DNA of 64,000 bases from Pseudomonadota bacterium (GTDB lineage: Bacteria > Pseudomonadota > Gammaproteobacteria > Burkholderiales > Burkholderiaceae_E). Below the pieces are notes generated by a model. The model was not told the DNA's origin. It did no database searches and worked only from the letters and a program-made list of their open reading frames with translations. The position numbers and the translations under genes are program-made. Below, piece after piece: positions 44,628 to 53,699 of this stretch; within the stretch, counting starts at the first letter, position 1; each line of letters opens with the position of its first letter. The DNA is taken from the NCBI GenBank assembly GCA_023389055.1, contig JAEWFA010000006.1, forward strand, positions 1-64,000. The letters are read 5' to 3'.

Positions 44628-47111
44628 ATGTCACCGCCGATGCCGCGAACGGACCCTCTGCAGCGGTACCGCGAGAAGCGCGATTTCCGCATCACCGGCG
44701 AGCCGGCGGCGCAACGAGCGCCCAAGCGTGCGTCGCCAGCCGTCGTCGAACGCGCCTTCGTGGTGCAGAAACATGCTGCGCGGCGCCTGCATTACGACTT
44801 CCGGCTCGAACTGGACGGTGCGCTGAAGAGCTGGGCCGTGCCCAAAGGTCCCAGCCTCGATCCCCAGGCCAGGCGCATGGCGGTGCACGTCGAGGACCAT
44901 CCGCTCGAATATGCCGACTTCGAAGGAACGATTCCGCCGAAGCAGTACGGCGCGGGCACCGTGATCGTCTGGGATCGCGGAACGTGGGTCGCCGAAGGCG
45001 ATCCGAGCGAAGGCTATCGGGACGGCAAGCTGAAGTTCGAGTTGCGAGGCGAGAAGCTGCACGGGAGTTGGACGCTCGTGCGAATGCACGGCCACGCCGA
45101 CGACCGACAGGAGCCGTGGCTGCTGATCAAGGAACGCGACGCCTTTGCACGCCCGGAGGCGGAATACGCCGTCGTCGACGCGCTGCCGGACAGCGTGCTC
45201 GCGCCGGCCGACCCGGCTCCGCCGCCGCAGGCGCGCGAAGCGCCGCTTCCGCAGACGCTCGAACCGCAGCTCGCGACGCTGGTCGACACCGCTCCCGCTT
45301 CCGGCGCCTGGAGCTGGGAGATGAAGTTCGACGGCTACCGGCTGCTCGCGCGCATCGACGCCGGCGACGTGCGGCTGGTCACGCGCAACGGACACGACTG
45401 GACGCAGCGCGTGCCCTCGCTCGCACGCGCGTTCGCCGCACTGGAGCTGCCCAGCGGGTGGCTCGACGGCGAGATCGTCGTCGCGGACGCCGCCGGGGTG
45501 CCCGATTTCCAGCAACTGCAGAACGCCTTCGACAGCGCGCGCACCGAGGACATCGTCTATTACGCGTTCGACATGCCTTTCTGTGCGGGTTACGACCTGC
45601 GGCAGGTGCCGCTGCGCGAACGACGGGCACTGCTGCGCGAATGGCTCGAAGCGCATCCGTCGCAGCGGATCCGCTTCAGCGAAGACTTCTCCGCCGCACC
45701 CGGCGAGTTGCTGCGCTCGGCGTGCGAACTGGGCATGGAAGGGCTGATCGGCAAGCGCGTCGACTCGACGTACGTCTCGCGCCGGTCGCCGTCATGGATC
45801 AAGCTCAAGTGCACGAACCGGCAAGAGTTCGTCGTCGGCGGCTACACCGATCCGCAGGGCTCCCGCAATGCGTTCGGCGCACTGCTTCTAGGCGTTCACG
45901 ATGACGGCGGTGCGCTGCGCTACGCGGGCAAGGTGGGCAGCGGTTTCGACGAAACGCGCCTGCGCGAGCTGTTCGCGCAGCTGAAGGCGCGCGAGACCGA
46001 CGCTTCGCCCTTCGCGCAGCGCGTGCGCGAGCGCGGCGCGCACTGGGTGCGCCCGGAACTCGTCGCCGAGGTTTCGTACACGCAATGGACGAACGAAGGT
46101 CGCATCCGCCATCCGGTGTTCCATGGCCTTCGCGACGACAAGCCGGCCACCGCGATCCGCCGCGAGCGCGCAAGCGAAGCCGCCGCACTGCCGGGGCCGG
46201 GCCCTGAACCGGACGCGCGCGCCCAGCGACTGCTCGCCGGCGTTCGCGTGAGCAACCCGGAGCGCGTGATCGACGCAGGCACCGGCATCACGAAGCTCGA
46301 CGTCGTTCGCTACTACGCAATCGTCGCCGCAACGATGATGCCGCACCTGAAGCGTCGTCCGGTGGCGCTCGTGCGAACCCCGGACGGACTCGCCGGACAG
46401 CGCTTCTTCCAGAAGCATGCGAGCACCTCGGCCATGCCGGGCGTGCGCTCGCTCGACCCCGAATACGATCCCGGGGAGGAACCCCTGATCGAGATCGCCA
46501 GCGAGAAGGGACTCGTCACTGCCGCGCAGATGAATGCGCTCGAGTTCCACACCTGGAACGCAACGACGCGCGCGATCGAGAAGCCCGACCGGATGATCTT
46601 CGACCTCGATCCCGGCGAAGGCGTCGAGTGGCGCGCCGTGATCGAGGCCGCGCAACTCGTGCGCGCGCTGCTCGACGAACTCGGGCTCGCCGGCTTCGCG
46701 AAGACGAGCGGCGGCAAGGGCCTTCACGTCGTCGTGCCGCTCACACCGAAGCACGGCTGGGAGACGGTGAAAGGCTTGTCGAAGGCGATCGTCGTGCATC
46801 TCGCGCGCACGCTGCCCGACCGCTTCGTGGCCAAGAGCGGGCCGTCGAACCGCAAGGGCCGGATCTTCGCCGACTTCCTGCGCAATGGCCGCGGCGCGAC
46901 AACGGTGGCCGCGTGGTCGACGCGCGCCCGGCCCGGCATCGGCGTGTCGGTGCCGGTGTCGTGGGACGAACTGCCCGACGTCTCGAGCGGCGAGCAATGG
47001 ACGCTGCGCAACGTGGCTCCGCGCCTGGCAGCGCCCGATCCGTGGTCCGCCTACGCGTCCACCCGCCAGTCGATCGACGCCGCGATGAAAACACTGAAGG
47101 TCGCGCCGTGA
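44628..47111 (+). CDS. ligD: ATP-dependent DNA ligase D (phosphoesterase-ligase-polymerase)
   Basis: An 827-residue multidomain NHEJ enzyme. N-terminal 3'-phosphoesterase domain (about 10-170) with FVVQKHAARRLHYDFRLELD; ATP-dependent ligase domain (about 215-520) with the nucleotidyl Lys in WEMKFDGYRLLAR (motif I KxDGxR) and LDGEIVV; C-terminal primase-polymerase domain (about 535-820) with MIFDLDPGEGVEW and the block ending KTSGGKGLHVVVPL. This domain order is that of the Pseudomonas type. ATG 44628 or 44640 both fit; neither has a strong ribosome site. No Ku gene lies within the window, and the 154 bases after it, before the convergent FTR1 gene, show nothing. Confidence 0.93.
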   Translation: MSPPMPRTDPLQRYREKRDFRITGEPAAQRAPKRASPAVVERAFVVQKHAARRLHYDFRLELDGALKSWAVPKGPSLDPQARRMAVHVEDHPLEYADFEGTIPPKQYGAGTVIVWDRGTWVAEGDPSEGYRDGKLKFELRGEKLHGSWTLVRMHGHADDRQEPWLLIKERDAFARPEAEYAVVDALPDSVLAPADPAPPPQAREAPLPQTLEPQLATLVDTAPASGAWSWEMKFDGYRLLARIDAGDVRLVTRNGHDWTQRVPSLARAFAALELPSGWLDGEIVVADAAGVPDFQQLQNAFDSARTEDIVYYAFDMPFCAGYDLRQVPLRERRALLREWLEAHPSQRIRFSEDFSAAPGELLRSACELGMEGLIGKRVDSTYVSRRSPSWIKLKCTNRQEFVVGGYTDPQGSRNAFGALLLGVHDDGGALRYAGKVGSGFDETRLRELFAQLKARETDASPFAQRVRERGAHWVRPELVAEVSYTQWTNEGRIRHPVFHGLRDDKPATAIRRERASEAAALPGPGPEPDARAQRLLAGVRVSNPERVIDAGTGITKLDVVRYYAIVAATMMPHLKRRPVALVRTPDGLAGQRFFQKHASTSAMPGVRSLDPEYDPGEEPLIEIASEKGLVTAAQMNALEFHTWNATTRAIEKPDRMIFDLDPGEGVEWRAVIEAAQLVRALLDELGLAGFAKTSGGKGLHVVVPLTPKHGWETVKGLSKAIVVHLARTLPDRFVAKSGPSNRKGRIFADFLRNGRGATTVAAWSTRARPGIGVSVPVSWDELPDVSSGEQWTLRNVAPRLAAPDPWSAYASTRQSIDAAMKTLKVAP

Positions 47112-47265
47112 ATGGCGCTGGCAAAGGCGCGGGCCGTTGGCCGCCCGTGCGCGTGCGTCTGGGTTGGCGCAGGGACGCCCGAGTGCGTGCGCCGGTCGCG
47201 CTCATGCTGCGGCGGCCGGCGCGCAGCCGGGCAAGCGCTTGGCCGCCCCGCCCGCGACGCGCCGA

Positions 47266-48060
47266 TCAGGCGCGCGAAGAACGGGGCGCGTCCAGCGGAT
47301 GCGCGCCGAAGCGATCGCCGAGCCAGCCGGCGAAGAGGAACGCCGCGGGGATCAGCACCAGCCCGTAGGTGAGCCAATGCCCGTAAACCCCCTCCGGCCC
47401 GTACGGCTCGCTCGCGATGTGCCACCACGCATTGTCGAGCCCCGGCAGCAACCCCGCCTCGCTGAACTCGTGGAACGCATAGATGACGAGCTGCACCGAA
47501 AACAGCACCATGAACACCGCCGTCACCTGGAAGAAACGCGACAGGTTCACGCGCCGCCCGTAGCGCGACCACGCCCAGGCCATCGCGCCGGCGCACAGCA
47601 CGCCGATCGCGCCGCCGATGAACATTTCGCGCTGCCCCGCGCTGACGGCGAGCGCGGCGAGCATGGTCGCGGTTTCCACGCCTTCACGGCCGACCATCAA
47701 CGCGGCGAAAGCGAACACCGCCAGCGCGGCGGCGAAGCCCGAGCGTTGCGAAGCGGAATCGAGTCGGGCGCCGATCTCGGCCTTCATTCGACGCCCGTGG
47801 CGCAGCATGTGAACGGTGCAACTGACCACGAGAACGGCAGCGGCCGTGGCGAGCCACCCTTCGGTGGCCGGGGTGAGCGCGCCCACCTGCGACAGAACGA
47901 TGCCGAGCGCGATGCTGCCGGCGACCGCGAGCATCACGCCGCCGCGCAACGGGCCGAGCAGCTGCTCGCGGCCGGTCTGGCGCAGGAAAGCCGCGCTGAG
48001 CGCCACGATCAGGAAAGCCTCGAGCCCCTCGCGGAAAGTGACCATCAGCGTCGCGTACAT
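47266..48060 (-). CDS. FTR1-family iron permease
   Basis: A 264-residue membrane protein with seven predicted helices and the two iron-coordinating motifs REGLE (10-14) and REGVE (125-129) of Ftr1/EfeU. MYATLMVTFREGLEAFLIVALSAAF is the typical first helix. It imports ferric or ferrous iron. EfeO and EfeB partners are not adjacent on either side, so it may work alone or with unlinked proteins. A Fur-box-like sequence lies 56-76 bases upstream of the ATG. It is the last gene behind the phosphoketolase, separated by 67 bases. Confidence 0.92.
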   Translation of the reverse strand: MYATLMVTFREGLEAFLIVALSAAFLRQTGREQLLGPLRGGVMLAVAGSIALGIVLSQVGALTPATEGWLATAAAVLVVSCTVHMLRHGRRMKAEIGARLDSASQRSGFAAALAVFAFAALMVGREGVETATMLAALAVSAGQREMFIGGAIGVLCAGAMAWAWSRYGRRVNLSRFFQVTAVFMVLFSVQLVIYAFHEFSEAGLLPGLDNAWWHIASEPYGPEGVYGHWLTYGLVLIPAAFLFAGWLGDRFGAHPLDAPRSSRA

Positions 48061-48115
48061 CGTTCGATCCTCGCTTTGCCGGCCGCTGCCCAGCTTTGCA
48101 CCGGCGTTCAGTGTA

Positions 48116-48134
48116 CGCGAATCGTTCTCATTTG
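48116..48134 (-). promoter_or_regulatory. Fur-box-like operator of the FTR1 gene
   Basis: On the minus strand the sequence CAAATGAGAACGATTCGCG resembles the 19-base Fur box (GATAATGATAATCATTATC): GAGAA and ATT-C half-sites are recognisable and the match is markedly AT-rich for this GC-rich DNA. It lies 56-76 bases before the FTR1 start and overlaps the region just past the phosphoketolase stop. Confidence 0.45.
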
Positions 48135-50554
48135 TACCCGTGCCATTGCCAATTCTTGACTTCCGGCAAGTCTTCGCCATGCTCGGCGACCCAGCGCCGA
48201 TGCCGATCGATCGTCTGTTCGTAACGCTCGGCGGCCGCTTCGTGTAGCGACGCGAGGCGCGGCACACTGCGGATCGCGGCGAGGGCGAGCCGGAACCGGT
48301 CGATGCGGTTGAGAACGACCATGTCGAAGGGCGTGGTCGTCGTTCCCTCGTCGCGATAGCCGTGCACGTGCAGCTGCTCATGGTTGTGGCGCTTGTAGGT
48401 GAGCCGATGCACGAGACCCGGGTAGCCGTGGAACGCGAAGATCACCGGCCGGTCGACGCCGAAGATCGCGTCGTAACGCTCGTGCGTCAGGCCATGCGGA
48501 TGCTCGTCGGCGGGTTGCAGCGTCATCAGGTCGACGACGTTGACCACCCGGATGCGGATGTCGGCCACCGCTTCGCGCAGCAACATCGCGGCGGCGAGCG
48601 TTTCCATCGTCGGCACGTCGCCGGCGCAGGCGAGCACGACGTCGGGCGGCTCGCCCGACCGCTCGTTGCCCGCCCATGCCCAGACCCCGGCGCCCTGTTC
48701 GCAGTGGCGCACGGCCGCGTCGATGTCCAGCCACTGCCATTCGGGCTGCTTGCCGGCGACGATCACGTTCACGTAGTTGCGGCTGCGCAGGCAGTGGTCC
48801 GCCACCGACAACAGGCAGTTCGCATCCGGCGGCAGGTAGATGCGGGCGATGTCGGCCTTCTTGTTCGCGACGTGGTCGAGAAAGCCCGGGTCCTGGTGCG
48901 AGAAGCCGTTGTGGTCCTGCCGCCAGGCGTGCGACGTGAGCAGGTAGTTCAGCGACGCGATCGGCGCGCGCCACGGAATGCCCCGGCTCACCTTCAACCA
49001 CTTCGCGTGCTGGTTCAGCATCGAGTCGACGATGTGGATGAACGCCTCGTAGCTGGCGAACAGGCCGTGCCGCCCCGTGAGCAGATAGCCCTCGAGCCAG
49101 CCTTGCAGCAGGTGCTCGCTGAGCACCTCCATCACGCGCCCGTCCGGCGCGAGATGCTCGTCGTCGTCGATCGTGTGCGCGACCCAGGCCTTGGCGGTCA
49201 CCCGGTATACGGCGTCGAGCCGGTTCGACGCTGTCTCGTCGGGTCCGAACAGGCGGAAGTTCGCCCGAGCCGCGTTGCGCTCGAAGACGCCGCAGAGAAA
49301 ACTGCCCAGCACTCGCGTGGACTCGTGCTGCACGGCGCCCGGCTGCGGAACGGGCAGCGCGTAGTGGCGAAAGTCGGGCAATTCGAGCGCGACGAGCAAC
49401 TCGCCGCCGTTGGCATGCGGATTCATGCCCATTCGCCGCACGCCCTGCGGTGCGAGCGACACGACCTCTTCGACCGGCCGGCCCTCGTCGTCGAACAACT
49501 CGTGCGGTCGGTACGAGCGCATCCACTGCTCGAGCAATTTCAGGTGCTCCGGCTTGTCGAAACCGGCGAAGGGCACCTGGTGCGCTCGCCAGGTGCCCTC
49601 GATGCGCTCGCCGTCGACGCAATCGGGACCGGTCCAGCCCTTCGGCGACTGCAGCACGATCATCGGCCAGCGCGGACGATCGAAGCGTTCGGCGCCGGCC
49701 GGGCGCTCGCGCGCACCCGCGGCGCGCTGCGCGCTCGGCACGCGACGCTCGCGCGCGTCGCGCTGGATCTGCCTGATGCGCGACAACGAGACTTCGAGCG
49801 TCGTCGCCATCCGCAGATGCATCGGGCCCGGATCGTCGCCGCAGACGAAATGGGGCTCGTAGCCGTAGCCGCGCAGCAACTGGTCGAGCTCGTCGTTGCC
49901 GATGCGCGCGAGCACCGTCGGGTTCGCGATCTTCCAGCCGTTCAGGTGCAGGATCGGCAGCACCGCGCCGTCGTGCACCGGATCGATGAACTTGTTCGAA
50001 TGCCAGCTGGTGGCGAGCGACGCCGTCTCCGCTTCACCGTCGCCGATCACGCAGGCGACGACGAGCTGCGGGTTGTCCAGCACCGCGCCCCACGCGTGCG
50101 CCAGCGAGTAGCCCAGCTCGCCGCCCTCGTGGATCGACCCGGGCACCTCTGCAGCGACGTGGCTCGGCATGCCGTAGGGCCACGAGAACTGGCGGAACAG
50201 ACGGCCCATTCCGTTTCCGTCGCGCGTGACTTCCGGATAGCGCTCGGTGTACGAGCCTTCGAGCCAGGTATTGGCCAGCGCAGCCGGTCCGCCGTGCCCG
50301 GGCCCGACGATCCAGATCATGTCCACGTCGTGATCACGGATCAAGCGGTTCAGGTGCGCGTAGACGAAGTTCAGCCCCGGCGTCGTACCCCAGTGGCCGA
50401 GCAGGCGCGGCTTGACGTGCTCGCGGGCGATCGGTTGTGCGAGCAGCGGATTCGCGCGCAGATAGATCTGGCCCACCGACAGGTAGTTCGCAGCGCGCCA
50501 CCACAGGTCGATTCGCCGCAGCACGTCGGCGTCGATGCGCGTCGACTCGCTCAC
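48128..50554 (-). CDS. xfp: Xylulose-5-phosphate/fructose-6-phosphate phosphoketolase
   Basis: An 808-residue thiamine-diphosphate enzyme that splits xylulose 5-P or fructose 6-P into acetyl phosphate and a smaller sugar phosphate. The TPP-binding motif is GDGEAETASLATSWHSNKF, and WIVGPGHGGPAALANTWLEG, FAGFDKPEHLKLLEQW and AFIHIVDSMLNQHAKW are XFP hallmarks. Length is usual. GTG at 50554 is the start: GGAGGG lies four to five bases upstream and it overlaps the pgm stop (GTGA). In Proteobacteria this enzyme serves a phosphoketolase shunt or acetate formation; a phosphotransacetylase or acetate kinase is not in the window. Confidence 0.95.
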   Translation of the reverse strand: MSESTRIDADVLRRIDLWWRAANYLSVGQIYLRANPLLAQPIAREHVKPRLLGHWGTTPGLNFVYAHLNRLIRDHDVDMIWIVGPGHGGPAALANTWLEGSYTERYPEVTRDGNGMGRLFRQFSWPYGMPSHVAAEVPGSIHEGGELGYSLAHAWGAVLDNPQLVVACVIGDGEAETASLATSWHSNKFIDPVHDGAVLPILHLNGWKIANPTVLARIGNDELDQLLRGYGYEPHFVCGDDPGPMHLRMATTLEVSLSRIRQIQRDARERRVPSAQRAAGARERPAGAERFDRPRWPMIVLQSPKGWTGPDCVDGERIEGTWRAHQVPFAGFDKPEHLKLLEQWMRSYRPHELFDDEGRPVEEVVSLAPQGVRRMGMNPHANGGELLVALELPDFRHYALPVPQPGAVQHESTRVLGSFLCGVFERNAARANFRLFGPDETASNRLDAVYRVTAKAWVAHTIDDDEHLAPDGRVMEVLSEHLLQGWLEGYLLTGRHGLFASYEAFIHIVDSMLNQHAKWLKVSRGIPWRAPIASLNYLLTSHAWRQDHNGFSHQDPGFLDHVANKKADIARIYLPPDANCLLSVADHCLRSRNYVNVIVAGKQPEWQWLDIDAAVRHCEQGAGVWAWAGNERSGEPPDVVLACAGDVPTMETLAAAMLLREAVADIRIRVVNVVDLMTLQPADEHPHGLTHERYDAIFGVDRPVIFAFHGYPGLVHRLTYKRHNHEQLHVHGYRDEGTTTTPFDMVVLNRIDRFRLALAAIRSVPRLASLHEAAAERYEQTIDRHRRWVAEHGEDLPEVKNWQWHGYK

Positions 50555-52206
50555 GAGGCCCTCCGCAACGCTGCGTCGACCACCGACTGCGCCTGCGCGA
50601 GAACCTCCCGGAGGTGCGCCTCGTCGACGAAGCTCTCGGCATAGATCTTGTAGATGTCCTCGGTGCCTGACGGACGGGCGGCGAACCAGCCGCGCTCGGC
50701 GACGACCTTGATGCCGCCGATCGGCGCACCGTTTCCGGGCGCGCGCTCGAGCACGGCGCGCACCGGTTCGCCGGCCAGCGTGGTGACGTCGACCGCGTCG
50801 GCGCGCAGCGCGGCGAGCGCTGCGCGCTGGGCTGCATCGGCGGGCGCTTCGACGCGATCGGACCACGCGCGCCCGAGTTCGGCCTCGAGCGCGGCGTACG
50901 AACGGCCGGGGTCGCGTCCCTCGCGCGCCGTGATCTCCGCGGCGAGCAGCGCCAGCGCAATGCCGTCCTTGTCGGTGGTCCACACCGAACCGTCGCGGCG
51001 CAGCACCGACGCGCCGGCGCTCTCCTCGCCGGCGAAGCCCAGCGAGGCATCGAGCAGCCCGTCGACGAACCACTTGAAGCCGACCGGCGTTTCGACGACG
51101 CGCCGGCCGCACTTCGCCGCCACGCGGTCGAGCATCGCGGTGCTGACCAGCGTCTTGCCCAGCGCGGCGTCGCGCGGCCACCGCTCGCGCGAGACGAACA
51201 GCGAATGCGCGACGACCGACAGATAGTGGTTCGCCGGCAGCAGTCCCGCGCCCGGCACGACGACGCCGTGCCGGTCGTGGTCGGTGTCGCAGGCGAAGGC
51301 GACGTCGTAGCGATCCTGCAGCGCCAGCAGGCGGCGCATCGCCCACGGCGACGACGGATCCATCCGGATGCGCCCGTCCCAGTCGGCCGTCATGAACGCG
51401 AAACGCGGATCGACCTCCTCGCTGACGACGTCGAGCTCGATGCGATGCCGCTCTGCGATCGCGGACCAGTAGTGCACGCCGGCGCCGCCCAGCGGATCGA
51501 CGCCCAGCCGCAGGCCCGCAGCGCGAACGGCTTCGAAGTCGACGACGCCGGCGAGGTCGTCGACGTAGACGCGGCGGAAATCGTGCTCGCGCACCTGCGC
51601 CGACGCGCGGGCGCGCTCGAAAGTGCTGCGTCGAACGCCGGCGAGCGCGTTCTCCAGAAAGGCATTGGCACGTCGTTCGATCGAAGCGGTGAAATCGGCT
51701 CCGGCCGGTCCGCCGTGCGGCGGGTTGTACTTGAAGCCCCCGTCCTCGGGCGGGTTGTGCGACGGCGTCACGACGATGCCGTCGGCGCGCGCGACGGAAG
51801 CATCGCGATTCCAGCCGAGGATCGCGTGCGAGATCGCCGGCGTCGGCGTGTATTCGCCGTCGACGGCGATGCGCACGGCAACGTCGTTGGCAGCGAGCAC
51901 CTGCAGCGCGCTCTCGAAGGCCGGCTGCGACAACGCATGCGTGTCGATGCCGAGGAAAAGCGGTCCGCTGATGCCGCGCGCGAGTCGTTCGTCGCAGATC
52001 GCCTGTGCGATCGCGAGCACGTGCCACTCGTTGAAGGTGCCGCGCAGCGACGATCCGCGATGTCCGGAGGTGCCGAAGCGCACACGCTGCTCTGGCAAGG
52101 AAGGATCGGGCCGGAGATCGAAGTAGGCGCTGCGCAACGCATCGACGTCGACGAGCGCCGACTCGGGCAGGCGCTGGCCGGCGAGCGGAGAATGGGCGCC
52201 GCTCAC
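50551..52206 (-). CDS. pgm: Alpha-D-glucose phosphate-specific phosphoglucomutase
   Basis: A 551-residue alpha-D-phosphohexomutase. The phosphoserine loop is VVTPSHNPPEDGGFKYN, the metal site is DTDHDRHG, the sugar-binding loop is GFAGEESAGAS and the C-terminal phosphate loop is RPSGTEDIYKIYAESF. This matches bacterial Pgm of the glucose-specific clade, interconverting glucose 1-P and 6-P, rather than PgmM/GlmM. GTG at 52206 overlaps the HAD stop (GTGA). Coupled to phosphoketolase, it may channel glycogen- or trehalose-derived glucose 1-P into the shunt (inference). Confidence 0.94.
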   Translation of the reverse strand: MSGAHSPLAGQRLPESALVDVDALRSAYFDLRPDPSLPEQRVRFGTSGHRGSSLRGTFNEWHVLAIAQAICDERLARGISGPLFLGIDTHALSQPAFESALQVLAANDVAVRIAVDGEYTPTPAISHAILGWNRDASVARADGIVVTPSHNPPEDGGFKYNPPHGGPAGADFTASIERRANAFLENALAGVRRSTFERARASAQVREHDFRRVYVDDLAGVVDFEAVRAAGLRLGVDPLGGAGVHYWSAIAERHRIELDVVSEEVDPRFAFMTADWDGRIRMDPSSPWAMRRLLALQDRYDVAFACDTDHDRHGVVVPGAGLLPANHYLSVVAHSLFVSRERWPRDAALGKTLVSTAMLDRVAAKCGRRVVETPVGFKWFVDGLLDASLGFAGEESAGASVLRRDGSVWTTDKDGIALALLAAEITAREGRDPGRSYAALEAELGRAWSDRVEAPADAAQRAALAALRADAVDVTTLAGEPVRAVLERAPGNGAPIGGIKVVAERGWFAARPSGTEDIYKIYAESFVDEAHLREVLAQAQSVVDAALRRAS

Positions 52207-52886
52207 GACAGTGTCTCCGCAAGGGCGGCGAACCGATCGATCGCCTCGACGGCGCGATCGGCCGGCGGATGGGCGCGGATCTGGCGCGGGTCGAAGGCGT
52301 AGTGACCCTGTCGCACGAAAACCGTGTGCACGCGATCGCCCCATTGCCGCTTCACGGCATCGAGCACGCGGATCTTGTCGTCGACCATCACGTAACGTTG
52401 CGCCTGGCACCGGCGCTCGATCTCGTGCAACGCGTTCTCCTTGTGGACGAAAATAAGCACCCTGCCCTGCACCGCTTCCCAAAGCCCCGCGCGGCGGATC
52501 TTGCGCGGTTGCATCACGACGTCGCCGTCGGAGACGATCCACGCAGCGCCACGCTTGCCGGCAGCGCGCAGCGCATCGAAGGCGCCGTCGAAGACGTAGT
52601 CGGCGAACGGAAAGTCGAGAAGGAAGTCGCCCAGCACGAGCCAGCGCGGATCGCCGCCCTCGTCGTTCCAGACCCGCTGCACGGCGCCGAGATAGTCGGC
52701 GTAGTCGCGCTCGGCGCGCACGGCCTCGTAGGCGCGGCGAAAGCGCGCCGAAGCACCGTCGCCCAGGTGCTCGTCGATCCACTGCGCGTACCGGCGCTCG
52801 GCGGCGTCGTTGTCGAGCAGCGTGTTGTCGACATCGAAGAGGAAGGCGACCTCGCCCGGCCTCTCGATGCGCCGCGGCTGGCTCAT
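52203..52886 (-). CDS. HAD-superfamily hydrolase
   Basis: A 227-residue HAD phosphatase. Motif I FLFDVDNTLLDND (residues about 14-26) has the nucleophile Asp and the acid two residues later; motif II is WIVSDGDVVMQ; motif III/IV is a Lys plus YVMVDDKIRVLDAVK. The cap is helical (FRRAYEAVRAERDYADYLGA). The substrate is unknown; position first in a three-gene coupled unit with pgm and phosphoketolase suggests a sugar-phosphate. The ATG is preceded by a CCGCC-TTC-GGCGG hairpin (read on the minus strand) and not by a Shine-Dalgarno. Confidence 0.85.
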   Translation of the reverse strand: MSQPRRIERPGEVAFLFDVDNTLLDNDAAERRYAQWIDEHLGDGASARFRRAYEAVRAERDYADYLGAVQRVWNDEGGDPRWLVLGDFLLDFPFADYVFDGAFDALRAAGKRGAAWIVSDGDVVMQPRKIRRAGLWEAVQGRVLIFVHKENALHEIERRCQAQRYVMVDDKIRVLDAVKRQWGDRVHTVFVRQGHYAFDPRQIRAHPPADRAVEAIDRFAALAETLS

Positions 52887-53006
52887 CCGCCGAAGGCGGC
52901 GGCGCCGCCGACTTTCCGCACCTTGTCGCGCACCTTCGCGACCTCCTTCGAAAACACGGGGAAACGACCGCAACGCGGATGCCCGACCGGAGGCGGGCAC
53001 GCGGAA

Positions 53007-53666
53007 TCACACGTCCGGAACCAGCCCGCACTCGATCGCCACGCGCACGAGTCCTGCGACGTTGGCGACCTGCAGCTTGTGCAGCAGTCGGCTGCGATAG
53101 GTATCGACGGTCTTCGGCGAGAGGTTCAGCGCACGGGCGATCGACACGCTGCTTCGGCCTTGTGCGACGAGCTCGAGCACCTGCCGTTCGCGTCGGCTGA
53201 GCGTATCGACCGGGCCGCGGCGGCGCATCGGATGCAGCCATCCCTCGACGACGGCATCGGCAATGCTGGCACTCAGGTGGCGGCGACCCTCGCGGGCAGC
53301 GTGCACGGCATCGACGACCTCGCGCGCCGCGACCTCCTTGACGACGTAGCCGGCGGCGCCGGCCTGCAGCGCGCGCCACACGTGCTCGGCGCTGGCGTGC
53401 ATCGACAGGATGACGACGCGCACCTGCGGGCGCAGTCGGGCGAGCTCGCGCGTTGCCTCGATTCCGTCGATCCCGGGCATCGCAACGTCCATGACGACGA
53501 CGTCCACGTCTTCCGCAACGGCGGCGCGTACCGCTTCGTCTCCGTCACCGGCCTGCGCCACGACGCGGATCGACGGATCGCGCTCGAGCAGCGCCTGCAG
53601 CCCGTCGCGCAGAACGGTGTGGTCGTCGGCGAGCAGCACGCGGATGCAGCCCGGTGCGATTCCCAT
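53007..53666 (-). CDS. LuxR/NarL-type response regulator
   Basis: A 219-residue regulator. Receiver (5-125): acidic pair in VLLADDHTVLRDG, phospho-acceptor Asp in DVVVMDVAMPGIDG, Lys in GYVVKEV. The C-terminal LuxR helix-turn-helix (155-215) reads LSRRERQVLELVAQG and later SPKTVDTYRSRLLHKL. It probably binds DNA as a dimer after phosphorylation. GGAGG precedes ATG 53666. It is 33 bases downstream of its likely kinase. Confidence 0.93.
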   Translation of the reverse strand: MGIAPGCIRVLLADDHTVLRDGLQALLERDPSIRVVAQAGDGDEAVRAAVAEDVDVVVMDVAMPGIDGIEATRELARLRPQVRVVILSMHASAEHVWRALQAGAAGYVVKEVAAREVVDAVHAAREGRRHLSASIADAVVEGWLHPMRRRGPVDTLSRRERQVLELVAQGRSSVSIARALNLSPKTVDTYRSRLLHKLQVANVAGLVRVAIECGLVPDV

Positions 53667-53699
53667 GACCTCGACCTCCTTGCCGCGAGGGCCGAAACT

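Noticed and set aside
47112..47265. Short rightward frame after ligD as a small gene
   Set aside because: No ribosome-binding site and a Cys/Arg/Ala composition typical of noncoding frames.
47137..48159. A 340-codon rightward frame opposite the FTR1 gene
   Set aside because: The composition is Arg/His/Glu-rich without domains, while the minus strand has clear FTR1 motifs.
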